From contig JAQTVW010000004.1 in assembly GCA_028706655.1 (NCBI GenBank), forward strand, positions 1 to 40,456: a stretch of 40,456 bases of DNA. Direction: 5' to 3'. The position numbers and the translations under genes were made by a program. This stretch comes from Dehalococcoidales bacterium (GTDB lineage: Bacteria > Chloroflexota > Dehalococcoidia > Dehalococcoidales > RBG-16-60-22). Below, one piece after another: positions 15,747 through 24,156 of this stretch; the stretch's first letter is position 1; the number at the start of each line of letters is the position of its first letter. The notes below the pieces were generated by a model that worked only from the letters and a program-made list of their open reading frames with translations, had not been told where the DNA came from and did no database searches.

Positions 15747-17033
15747 ATGCGATTGTTTGGTTCTTCCGGCATACGCCGCCTATTCGACCGTGACCTCGTG
15801 GAACTGGCATTCCGGGTGGGGTTGGCGGTGGGAGCAGGCTACAAGAATGTTATTGTGGGCACGGATACCCGCACCTCGGGCGCAGTTCTCAAACACGCTG
15901 TAATTTCCGGTCTGCTGGCTGCTGGCGCCGATTGCCGCGATGCCGGAATTCTGCCTACACCCACAGTGGCTTTTGCTACGCGCCAGTTTTCCTGCGGCAT
16001 TATGGTCACCGCTTCCCATAACCCTCCCGAATACAACGGTCTCAAGCTGCTCAACCCGGACGGTTCTTCCTTTACTATGGAACAGCAGGAGCGGCTGGAG
16101 CCTCTGATTTTGAGTCCTTCGTTGAAAGCGGCATCATGGTCGGACTTGCATACCTGCCTGAATTACGAAGATGCTGTCCCCGAACACATCTCGCGGATAA
16201 TACAGGACTTTCCGCATGAGACGAAAGTCAAGGTGGTGCTGGACTGCGGCTGCGGCGCCGCCTCGGTCATTACCCCTTATTTATTACAGCGAATGGGCTG
16301 TGAAGTCCTGGCATTAAACAGCCATCCTTCCGGTTTCTTCCCGCGCGACATCGAGCCGGTAGAAGCCAACCTGTCCGACCTGATGAGAACTACTCGTGAG
16401 TCCGGCGCGACGCTGGGTATCGCCCACGATGGCGATGCCGACCGCATGATGCTGGTGGACAATCTGGGGCGATTCATTTCGGGAGACCGTTTACTTGTTC
16501 TGCTCGCCCGTGATCTTGGTGCAAAAGACATCGTGACCACCGTGGACACTTCGATGGCAGTTGAGGAAGCGGGCTTTGCCGTGCGCCGTACGGTAGTCGG
16601 CGATACTGCGGTCTCCGAGGAACTGCGCAAAGGCGGCAGCTTCGGCGGCGAACCGGCAGGCGCCTGGATTTTCCCCGGCATTTCTTTGTGCCCTGACGGC
16701 ATTTATGCCGCCGCCCAGGCAATAGCAATCGTAAGCGAGGGCAGGCTCTCGGAACTGGTGGACAGCATTCCGTTTTATCCGATGAAACGCGGCAGTATCG
16801 CCGGGAAAATGCCTGTCGAACTGGCATCGCGATTATCCCAGATGAAGCCGCTTTCGGTGAACAATACCGATGGCGTTAAATTGAACTTTTCCGATGGCTG
16901 GCTGCTCGTCCGCCCGTCCGGCACGGAGCCGAAAATCCGCCTGACCGCCGAAGCCAGGACTGAAACGCGGGTGCGCCAGCTATATGAGGCCGGAGAAAAA
17001 ATAATCAGGAGCGCCATCAACGGGAACGTATAA
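15747..17033 (+). CDS. glmM: Phosphoglucosamine mutase (GlmM-like)
   Basis: A phosphohexomutase expected to convert glucosamine-6-phosphate to glucosamine-1-phosphate for UDP-GlcNAc synthesis. All four active-site elements are visible in 428 residues: phosphoserine loop VTASHNPP (S90), metal site DGDADR (228-233), sugar-recognition loop GGEPAGAW (300-307) and phosphate-binding RPSGTEPKIR near the C-terminus. The sugar loop differs from the bacterial GlmM form GGEQSGH and looks more like archaeal mutases. The context (two sugar nucleotidyltransferases and glmS downstream) favours glucosamine over mannose or glucose as substrate. It begins almost at the predicted transcription start. Confidence 0.85.
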   Translation: MRLFGSSGIRRLFDRDLVELAFRVGLAVGAGYKNVIVGTDTRTSGAVLKHAVISGLLAAGADCRDAGILPTPTVAFATRQFSCGIMVTASHNPPEYNGLKLLNPDGSSFTMEQQERLEPLILSPSLKAASWSDLHTCLNYEDAVPEHISRIIQDFPHETKVKVVLDCGCGAASVITPYLLQRMGCEVLALNSHPSGFFPRDIEPVEANLSDLMRTTRESGATLGIAHDGDADRMMLVDNLGRFISGDRLLVLLARDLGAKDIVTTVDTSMAVEEAGFAVRRTVVGDTAVSEELRKGGSFGGEPAGAWIFPGISLCPDGIYAAAQAIAIVSEGRLSELVDSIPFYPMKRGSIAGKMPVELASRLSQMKPLSVNNTDGVKLNFSDGWLLVRPSGTEPKIRLTAEARTETRVRQLYEAGEKIIRSAINGNV

Positions 17034-17039
17034 CCAACG

Positions 17040-17096
17040 GCTCACGCTGAACTTGTCGAAGGATGTACTCGTGGTTCGACAGGCTCACCACGAGCG
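17040..17096. repeat. Dispersed palindromic repeat between glmM and the first nucleotidyltransferase
   Basis: The intergenic stretch contains CTGAACTTGTCGAAGGATG followed by a perfect hairpin CTCGTGG (17068-17074) and CCACGAG (17088-17094) enclosing TTCGACAGGCTCA. The outer parts are also mutually complementary (TGAACTTGTCGAA against TTCGACAGGCTCA with G-U pairs). This is the layout of a widespread repeat seen in many bacterial and metagenomic genomes, often near gene ends. A possible degenerate copy lies at 34899-34940. Confidence 0.65.
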
Positions 17097-17126
17097 TTTA
17101 TTAGACCACGGTAAAAAGGGGGATAG

Positions 17127-18329
17127 TTGAAAGCAGTCGTTTTAGCCGCCGGCGAAGGAAGCCGCATGCGTCCGCTCACATACACCCGACCCAAAGTCAT
17201 GCTGCCTATCGTCAATAAACCGATTCTGGAGCATTTACTTCTGGAGGCGAGCGCCGCCGGGATTAAAGATTTCATCTTTGTCGTTGGTTATTGCGATGAA
17301 CAGGTGCGCCAGTACTTCGGCGACGGCGGCAAGTGGAAAGTTCACATCTCTTACTGCAATCAGCGCCGGCAAATGGGTACCGCTGATGCCGTGCGAAGCC
17401 TGGAGGGGCTGGTGGAAGGGAATTTCCTGGTACTGAACGGCGATATCATCGTACATCAGGAAGACATCCGCCGGCTGGCAAGTCACCAACAGAATACCAT
17501 GAGCGTCATTGAGGTGGCGGATACGCGCGGGCTTGGCATTGTAGAGATGGTTGAGGGCAGACTGCTTAAAATCTATGAAAAGGTGGATAATCCTCCCTCA
17601 CATATGGCAAATGCGGGACTGTATTTATTCACACCGGAAATCTTCCGCGCTGTGCACAAGACACCCAAATCGCCGCGCGGGGAATACGAAATCACCGATT
17701 CTCTCAAATTGTTAATTGAGGCAGGACAGGTTGTGCAGTGCCAGGAAATCAAACAGTGGCTCGATTTAAGCTACCCGTGGGACTTGCTCAAGGCAAATGA
17801 AAAGCTGATGGTGGGTCTGACGCCGGAAGTCCACGGCGAACTAGAAGAGTACGTAGTAATAAAAGGACAGGTTGCTATCGGTAAAAACACCGTAGTCCGG
17901 TCGGGTTCGTATATTGAAGGGCCGGTCATCATCGGGGAAGATTGCGAAATCGGGCCATCGTGCCATATCCGTCCTTGTACCGCTATCGGCGATAAGTGCA
18001 AAATAGGTTTCGCGGTGGGTATCAAAAACAGTATTATTATGCGGGGCAGCAAACTGCCGCACCATAATTATCTCGGTGACAGCGTGGTCGGCGAAGACTG
18101 CAATTTCGGCGCCGGCACCAAGGTGGCAAACCTGAGATTAGACAAGAAGAATGTCATCGTCGGCGGCATCGATAGCGGTCGGCGGAAACTGGGTACTATT
18201 GTGGGAGACAGGGTGGAAACGGGAATCAATGCCTCTATCAACGTCGGCTGCGTGATTGGCAACAACACCAGTATCGGTCCGGGCGCTCTGGCTAAAGGCA
18301 TCATCGCACCTGATTCACACATATTATAA
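17127..18329 (+). CDS. Bifunctional sugar-1-phosphate nucleotidyltransferase/acetyltransferase
   Basis: A 400-residue protein with an N-terminal nucleotidyltransferase domain (LAAGEGSRMRPLT, residues 6-18; K23 in RPKVMLP; LNGDII for the metal Asp) and a C-terminal left-handed beta-helix from about residue 245. The helix keeps the GlmU-like acetyltransferase segment: KLPHHNYLGDSVVGE, then GAGTKVANLRLDKK, containing the expected His, Tyr, Asn and Lys. This arrangement is that of archaeal ST0452-type enzymes, which acetylate GlcN-1-P and then form UDP-GlcNAc. Start: TTG at 17127 with AAGGGGG upstream. A close paralogue follows after 31 bases. Confidence 0.84.
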   Translation: MKAVVLAAGEGSRMRPLTYTRPKVMLPIVNKPILEHLLLEASAAGIKDFIFVVGYCDEQVRQYFGDGGKWKVHISYCNQRRQMGTADAVRSLEGLVEGNFLVLNGDIIVHQEDIRRLASHQQNTMSVIEVADTRGLGIVEMVEGRLLKIYEKVDNPPSHMANAGLYLFTPEIFRAVHKTPKSPRGEYEITDSLKLLIEAGQVVQCQEIKQWLDLSYPWDLLKANEKLMVGLTPEVHGELEEYVVIKGQVAIGKNTVVRSGSYIEGPVIIGEDCEIGPSCHIRPCTAIGDKCKIGFAVGIKNSIIMRGSKLPHHNYLGDSVVGEDCNFGAGTKVANLRLDKKNVIVGGIDSGRRKLGTIVGDRVETGINASINVGCVIGNNTSIGPGALAKGIIAPDSHIL

Positions 18330-18360
18330 ACAGATGCAAATCCTGAAAGGAGGTAGCTTT

Positions 18361-19536
18361 ATGAAGCAGGCGGTCATCCTGGCGGCAGGTGAAGGACAGC
18401 GCCTCCGTCCTTTTACCGTGAACCGCCCCAAATCCATGCTCTATATTGCTGCCAAACCTATGCTTCAGTATGTTATCGAATCGCTGGCACAGAACGGCAT
18501 CCGCGATATCGTTCTTGTGGTAGGCTACCGTAAGGAGCAGGTATTTGATTATTTCGGTTCCGGGGAAAAATTAGGTGTTGACATAACATATGTGACGCAG
18601 GAGAAGCAACTGGGCACCGCCCATGCTTTATTACAGGCTAAGGAAGCCACCGGCGAAGAATTTCTCGTGCTGCACGGGGATAATCTCATCACTGCCGCCA
18701 CCATCGCCAAATTCATAAAAATCAAGCCCGATGCGGTGCTGGTCACAAAGGTGACCGACCCGTCACGGTACGGCGTGGTGAAATATTACGGCGACAAACT
18801 GAAAAAGATTGAGGAAAAACCGAAAGAAGCCGGCAGTAACACAATAAATACCGGTATTTACTCTTTCACCAAAGATATTTATGATTTTATTGAGAACGAA
18901 ACCGGTATCCCGGATGTCTTAAACAAGATGGTTGAGTCCGGTAGGAACGTCAGTGTCCTGGAAACCATGGAGACGAGACTGGATATTGTTTATCCCTGGG
19001 ACATCCTGAGCCTGAACAATGCGGTGCTCGCCCAGACGAAGGGCAGCGTCGCCGGTAATATCGAATCAGGGGTATTCCTTAAAGGTTCGGTGCTGGTGGG
19101 AAAAGATACCCTGATACGTTCGGGTACTTATATCGTGGGGCCGGTCGTCATAGGGGAAGGTTGTGAAATAGGTCCCAACGTTACCATCCGCCCGGCGACC
19201 AGTATCGGGGACAATGTGATTATTTCTTCGTTCACCGAGATAAAAAACAGCGTCATCGGTGATGATGTTAATATCGCCGCCGGGAGCGTCATCCAGAATT
19301 CGGTCATCGATAAAGGATGCATTATCAAAGACCATTTTACAGCAGACAGCGGACAGGTGGAGATCAGGGTCAACGGTGATTATCACCCGACTAACGTGGG
19401 AGTAATGCTCGGCGAAGGCTGCAGCGTGGGCAGCAATGTTTTTGCCCAGCCGGGGGCAATCGCCGGAAACTATTGCCAGATTAAAGCGCAAAAGACAATC
19501 AGCGGCAGGTTGCCGGATAAAAGTCTGGTCTTCTAA
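18361..19536 (+). CDS. Sugar-1-phosphate nucleotidyltransferase, paralogue without acetyltransferase residues
   Basis: A 391-residue tandem paralogue of the preceding gene. The N-terminal domain is intact (LAAGEGQRLRPFT, RPKSML, LHGDNL). The C-terminal left-handed beta-helix is present (hexapeptide repeats such as VIGEGCEIGPNVTIRP), but the acetyltransferase signature of its neighbour, P-H-x-N-Y-L-G-D followed by GAGT..AN, is replaced by SSFTEIKNSVIGDDV and IAAGSVIQN. It probably only transfers a nucleotide, with UTP or dTTP and an unknown sugar-1-phosphate. AAAGGAGGT precedes the ATG at 18361. glmS follows after 14 bases. Confidence 0.84.
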   Translation: MKQAVILAAGEGQRLRPFTVNRPKSMLYIAAKPMLQYVIESLAQNGIRDIVLVVGYRKEQVFDYFGSGEKLGVDITYVTQEKQLGTAHALLQAKEATGEEFLVLHGDNLITAATIAKFIKIKPDAVLVTKVTDPSRYGVVKYYGDKLKKIEEKPKEAGSNTINTGIYSFTKDIYDFIENETGIPDVLNKMVESGRNVSVLETMETRLDIVYPWDILSLNNAVLAQTKGSVAGNIESGVFLKGSVLVGKDTLIRSGTYIVGPVVIGEGCEIGPNVTIRPATSIGDNVIISSFTEIKNSVIGDDVNIAAGSVIQNSVIDKGCIIKDHFTADSGQVEIRVNGDYHPTNVGVMLGEGCSVGSNVFAQPGAIAGNYCQIKAQKTISGRLPDKSLVF

Positions 19537-19550
19537 GGGGTAGCGGAAGT

Positions 19551-21335
19551 ATGTGTGGAATTGTGGGTTACATCGGCGGGCGGCAGGCTCAAACGATTTT
19601 ACTGAACTGCCTGGGCAGATTAGAGTATCGCGGTTATGATTCCTGCGGCATCGCGGTTGCCGCAGAGCATACTACGGTCTTCAAAGACGCGGTGCGGGTC
19701 AAGGCGCTGGCGCAAACGCTGCCGAAACTGGAAGGCAAGACCGGCATCGGGCATACCCGCTGGGCAACTCACGGCGAGCCGTCCATGATTAACGCCCATC
19801 CTCACTGTGACTGCACAGGCAGGATTGCCGTCGCCCATAACGGTGTCATCAATAACTCCCAGAAGCTAAAACAGCAGCTTGTCAGCGAAGGTCACCTTTT
19901 TGTTTCCGAGACGGACAGCGAGGTAATTCCGCATCTCATCGAGAAATACTACGAAGATAGTTTACCCAAAGCCGTTGAAGCGGCTTTACATGAAATCGAA
20001 GGCTCTTACGCCATAGTTGTTTTGATGGAAGGCGAAAGGGAACTGGTCGTCGCCCGGAAAGACAGCCCGCTGATAATCGGTATCGGCGACCGGGAAAACT
20101 TCATCGCGTCGGATGTCCCGGCGATACTGGACTACACCAGTCGTGTCATGTACCTTGAAGAAGGCGATGTCGCCGTCGTTACCGGAGACGAAGTGAAAGT
20201 CAGGGGTAACGGTGTGGAAGTCGCCAGGGAAGAACACAAAGTACCCTGGACAGTCAAGGATGCTCAGCGGGGCGGCTACGAGCACTTTATGCTCAAGGAA
20301 ATCCACGAACAGCCGAAGGTGGTGCGCGATACCCTCAGCGAATATATCTCGATCGCGCAGCCGGCGGCGGACATGACGGTAGTAGGCGGCAGCGGGATGG
20401 AAGACATACTCATGCTTGCCTGCGGCACTTCATACCATGCCGCGCTGGTCGGCAAGTACATCATCGAACAACTGGTGAAAATTCCGGTCAGAGTAGAAAT
20501 CGCCTCTGAATTCAGCTATTCAGGGCGGGCTTCGGCGCGTAATAAAGCGATTGTCATCAGCCAGTCCGGGGAAACGGCGGATGTGCTCAAGGCAATCAAG
20601 CAACTTAAGAATGAAGATTGCCATGTGATCGCTGTTACCAACGTCGTCGGGAGTACTGTCAGTCGTATTGCGGACCAGGTTGTCTATACCCGCGCCGGAC
20701 CGGAAATCAGCGTAGCGGCCACCAAGAGTTTCGTGGCGCAGCTTATTGCTTTATACTGGCTGACTCTGCCTTATTCCCGCGTCGATATCCGCCAGCTGGA
20801 TGAGATGGTGCTGGGCTTGCGGCAGCTCCCGGGGAAAATCCAGCAGGTTTTTGATAATGAAGAGGCTATTAAAAGTCTTGCCGCCGAGTTTGCCAGATTC
20901 AACAACGCTTTTTTCGTGGGACGCGGCATCAACTATCCCATCGCTCTGGAAGGTGCACTTAAACTAAAGGAAATTTCCTATATTCATGCCGAGGGTTATT
21001 CTGCCGGAGAATTGAAGCACGGACCCTTCGCCTTGCTGGGACCGGAGACGCCGGTAGTGGCTGTCGTGGCGCGGGACAACACCTACGAGGCGATGCTGGC
21101 GAATATTAAAGAGGTCAAAGCCCGCAAGTCTCCGGTGCTGGCCTTGGTAGAGGACGACGATGATGAAGTCAGCGGACTGGCAGACTGGATTATTCCGGTA
21201 CCGGGTGTTGACGCCCTGTTTTCGCCTGTGGTGAATGTGGTTGTGCTGCAGCTGCTGGCGTACTACACCGCCAAACAAAGAGGCTGTCCGATTGACTTCC
21301 CCCGCAACCTTGCCAAGAGCGTTACGGTAGAGTAG
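19551..21335 (+). CDS. glmS: Glutamine--fructose-6-phosphate aminotransferase (isomerizing)
   Basis: GlmS makes glucosamine-6-phosphate from fructose-6-phosphate and glutamine, the first step of UDP-GlcNAc synthesis. The 594-residue protein has the Ntn glutaminase nucleophile (C2 in MCGIVGYIG), TRWATHG and GNNGVI-like AHNGVINN, two SIS domains (CGTSYHAA, SQSGETAD; later GRGINYPIALEGALKLKE) and the standard C-terminus PRNLAKSVTVE. It closes the plus-strand operon. The neighbouring DUF58 gene ends only 5 bases away on the other strand and no terminator is visible between them. Confidence 0.97.
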   Translation: MCGIVGYIGGRQAQTILLNCLGRLEYRGYDSCGIAVAAEHTTVFKDAVRVKALAQTLPKLEGKTGIGHTRWATHGEPSMINAHPHCDCTGRIAVAHNGVINNSQKLKQQLVSEGHLFVSETDSEVIPHLIEKYYEDSLPKAVEAALHEIEGSYAIVVLMEGERELVVARKDSPLIIGIGDRENFIASDVPAILDYTSRVMYLEEGDVAVVTGDEVKVRGNGVEVAREEHKVPWTVKDAQRGGYEHFMLKEIHEQPKVVRDTLSEYISIAQPAADMTVVGGSGMEDILMLACGTSYHAALVGKYIIEQLVKIPVRVEIASEFSYSGRASARNKAIVISQSGETADVLKAIKQLKNEDCHVIAVTNVVGSTVSRIADQVVYTRAGPEISVAATKSFVAQLIALYWLTLPYSRVDIRQLDEMVLGLRQLPGKIQQVFDNEEAIKSLAAEFARFNNAFFVGRGINYPIALEGALKLKEISYIHAEGYSAGELKHGPFALLGPETPVVAVVARDNTYEAMLANIKEVKARKSPVLALVEDDDDEVSGLADWIIPVPGVDALFSPVVNVVVLQLLAYYTAKQRGCPIDFPRNLAKSVTVE

Positions 21336-21340
21336 GTCGC

Positions 21341-22915
21341 TCAGGCTTCGGAATTAACCGGCACCACCGCGTACTTTCTTCGGGCGAGTTTCTCGCTGTT
21401 CACCAGTATTGCTTCCGCATCATGGTTCAGTTGGGACACCAGCAGGATGACCGCAGGCGCGGCGACTTGCCGGGTTGCTGTCGTTAAAGCAACGGTAGCG
21501 GGATGGTTGAGGGCAGCCTCCTCTATCGCCCGATGTTCAAAATCCAGCATCGCCAGCAGCCGTTGCGCTGACTCGGATTCGACACGCTTCAATTCGGAGA
21601 TATTCCGGCGCAGTCTTGCCATGTCCGGTTTTGCCAGGTATTGTTGCGGAGACTCGGTCATTGTGATGTCCCGGGTCAAAGCCAGCGCCCGTTTCAGGAT
21701 TTCACGAGGTTCGGTGATGGCAGTAGTAAGCAGGACTTCGTGCTGGTTGTAAGCGGTCAGCGCGGCAGGGATATGCTCGCGGGTGAGGGTTAGCGCCGCC
21801 GTGAGCAGGTTAAATGCCAGGTTATCGGCTTCTTCAGCGCTGCTCACGGAGAGATTAACGGCGATGATTGCCGGGGGTCCGCCCGCCGCCGCAAATTCCC
21901 GGACAATGAGCTGCTGTAATTTAATCGTGTGTTTCCAATCGATGCCGCGAAGCGGGTCGCCTGCCTGATAAGTACGGCTGCCGAGGAATTCCACTCCCCG
22001 GTGGGGCAACCGGATATTCTCCGGAGCGGATTCGGAATCCGTGGCTTCGCCGGCTCCTGATTGTTCCAGGTATTTCCGCGCCATCCATTCCGCGTATTGT
22101 GCCTGCGGGATGACGTGTAAATCCAGCGGTTCAAGCGTTTGGTTGACTACCATCAGCGCCCGGGCGTCAGTAACTACGGCGCGAATCAATGGGTGTGTCG
22201 GTCCTGCCAGCGGTGGCGTCAGGCTCAACTCCAGTTTGACATCATGTCCGTTCAAAATGAAATCCTGCGGGGTGATTTCAACCCAATCGTCATCCGTCTG
22301 TACCGAGACGTACAGCAAGGTGTTTGTCCTGCTGCCCAGTTCCATCGTGGCTTTCGCGGTAGCGCCGGCAACAACCCGCAGGCTTACATCCGTCGGCGCA
22401 AGCGGAGAGCGCGGGATATTCATTAATATATTGATGGTCGTGCCCATCAAATAGAGCGCAAACAAGGTTCCGGTTAATAGCAGAACGCGGATATCGAGGA
22501 GGACGGCAATCATGACCACTGCCAGCGTGGTAGTCAGTAATGCGCGGTAGACGGTCGTGACCCGGCGTCCCGCCCCGACAACGATTACCGCATGAAAGTC
22601 AGAAGAGCTCTGCCTGAGGTGATAATCGAGTAGATAGATTAACGGCAGGAGTGCCGCCGCCGAAATAATTTCGATGACGAAAGGTGTGAGCCCGGTCATT
22701 CGAGCGAGAATTGCGGCAATCGCAAGCGGCAGGAGAAATATAGTGAAAATTGAGGCGACGATGTTAATACGCGGCGCCGCCGGTCGCAGGGTCAGGACAG
22801 TCATACCCAGAAATAGCACGAGAGCCAGAAACAGGTAAGGCGGCGGTGACAGGATGGCGGCAACCAGTAATATAAACAGTGAATATGATTGACATAATCT
22901 CACCAAACTGCCCAT
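21341..22915 (-). CDS. DUF58-family membrane protein
   Basis: A 524-residue protein with hydrophobic segments in the first 170 residues, followed by a beta-rich extracytoplasmic-like part and the DUF58 signature: SRTYQAGDPLRGIDWKHT and LIVREFAAAGG. DUF58 proteins have a von Willebrand A-like fold and usually sit next to MoxR ATPases; their chemistry is unknown. The ATG at 22915 is 2 bases after the moxR stop. Later segments (residues 345-500) with ITEPREILKRALAL and repeated Ala-rich helices fit the vWA-like domain. It is the last gene of the cluster. Confidence 0.88.
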   Translation of the reverse strand: MGSLVRLCQSYSLFILLVAAILSPPPYLFLALVLFLGMTVLTLRPAAPRINIVASIFTIFLLPLAIAAILARMTGLTPFVIEIISAAALLPLIYLLDYHLRQSSSDFHAVIVVGAGRRVTTVYRALLTTTLAVVMIAVLLDIRVLLLTGTLFALYLMGTTINILMNIPRSPLAPTDVSLRVVAGATAKATMELGSRTNTLLYVSVQTDDDWVEITPQDFILNGHDVKLELSLTPPLAGPTHPLIRAVVTDARALMVVNQTLEPLDLHVIPQAQYAEWMARKYLEQSGAGEATDSESAPENIRLPHRGVEFLGSRTYQAGDPLRGIDWKHTIKLQQLIVREFAAAGGPPAIIAVNLSVSSAEEADNLAFNLLTAALTLTREHIPAALTAYNQHEVLLTTAITEPREILKRALALTRDITMTESPQQYLAKPDMARLRRNISELKRVESESAQRLLAMLDFEHRAIEEAALNHPATVALTTATRQVAAPAVILLVSQLNHDAEAILVNSEKLARRKYAVVPVNSEA

Positions 22916-22917
22916 GG

Positions 22918-24156
22918 TTATCTGAGAGAGAGCCCGGTACTAACGGCAACGGCGGCAACAACCAGTGCCAGGGCTATCCACATCCAGTGCCGCTTCAAAA
23001 GAGTCTGAACGGTTATAGCCCCAGTTCCCGTTGCAGCTTCAACAACGGTTTGCGGTGGTATTTCATTTTGATTAACGGGAGGACTGACAGCATGGGAAAC
23101 TGAAGAGTCGGTTTTTTGACTCGATGGAGTAATGTGTTCCGGAGGCCGGACGTTATGGCTCGCTGGTTGCGAAAGGTCAGGAACTGGTTTTGCACTGCGT
23201 GCTTCGCCGATGCCTTCTTTGGGTACCGCCGTTTCCTGGATTATCTTTCTGATAACGGCTTCAGGGCTCACGTTGTCCATCTCTGCTTCGCTGCTGAGGC
23301 GGATGCGGTGAGTCAGTGCTGGTAGGGCAAGCCGCTTGATATCATCAGGAATGACAAAATCTCTACCTTGAATGAATGCCAGAGCGCGGGCGCCCTTGAA
23401 CAGTGCGATGCTGGCGCGGGGACCCGGGGCGTGGGAAACATCGGGCTGGTGTCGTAGGTTATCGATAATATCGACGATGTACCGACGGACATTATCGGCG
23501 ATGTGTATTTGTTTTACATCCTGCTGGAGCTGGATGATATCAGCCGGGGTGGCGACAGCCACAACCTGCGGCGCCGAAATAGCATCAATATCGCGGAGAA
23601 TGCGGTCTTCCTCTTCGACACTCGGCAGAGAACTCCAGACGCGGAACATGAACCGGTCTGACTGTACCTCACTGAGCGGTGAAGTACCGATGCTGCCATA
23701 GGGAATCTGGCTGGCGATAAGTATAAACGGCTGTTCCAGCCGGTGAGTTTCCCGCTCGATGGTGACCTGTTGTTCCTGCATCGCCTCCAGCAGGGCAGAC
23801 TGAGTGCGCGGAGTGGTACGGTTCAGTTCATCCGCCAGAACTACGTTGGCGAAGATAGGTCCGGGCATGAAGGTGGCGGCGGCATCGGGACGGTAGAGAT
23901 AGAAACCCAGGATATCAGCAGGGAGCATATCCGGCGTACCCTGCACCCTCTTGAACTTCCCGCCGATGGCGGTGGCAAACGTGCGTGCGATAGTAGTCTT
24001 GGCTGTGCCCGGTAACCCTTCAATAAGGACATGTCCCTGGCTCAGCAGTGCGATGAGCAGGATTTCCTTGATTTCACTCTTGCCGATGACTACCTTGGAA
24101 ACCTCGGCAATGATGTTTTTCAGAAGTTGGCGTCGATTTGTCAGGTCAGTAGTCAC
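22918..24156 (-). CDS. MoxR-type AAA+ ATPase with a membrane-anchored C-terminal tail
   Basis: MoxR ATPases act as chaperones for partner proteins, often with vWA domains. Walker A is GLPGTAKTT (about residues 46-54), Walker B is VVLADELNRTTPRTQSALLEA, and the sensor segment is ASQIPYGSIGTSPLSEVQSDRF in place of the common ATQNP...E. At 412 residues it is about 90 longer than typical. The extra part is a Pro/Ser/Thr-rich linker (about 325-385) ending in a hydrophobic helix, WMWIALALVVAAVAVSTGL, which would tether the ATPase to the membrane. The start is GTG at 24156, overlapping the stop of the preceding gene by 4 bases. Confidence 0.9.
   Translation of the reverse strand: MTTDLTNRRQLLKNIIAEVSKVVIGKSEIKEILLIALLSQGHVLIEGLPGTAKTTIARTFATAIGGKFKRVQGTPDMLPADILGFYLYRPDAAATFMPGPIFANVVLADELNRTTPRTQSALLEAMQEQQVTIERETHRLEQPFILIASQIPYGSIGTSPLSEVQSDRFMFRVWSSLPSVEEEDRILRDIDAISAPQVVAVATPADIIQLQQDVKQIHIADNVRRYIVDIIDNLRHQPDVSHAPGPRASIALFKGARALAFIQGRDFVIPDDIKRLALPALTHRIRLSSEAEMDNVSPEAVIRKIIQETAVPKEGIGEARSAKPVPDLSQPASHNVRPPEHITPSSQKTDSSVSHAVSPPVNQNEIPPQTVVEAATGTGAITVQTLLKRHWMWIALALVVAAVAVSTGLSLR

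Noticed and set aside
18256-18360. Longer N-terminus for the second nucleotidyltransferase
   Set aside because: It would overlap the end of the first nucleotidyltransferase by over 70 bases; the AAAGGAGGT directly before the ATG at 18361 and the family N-terminus there decide the start.
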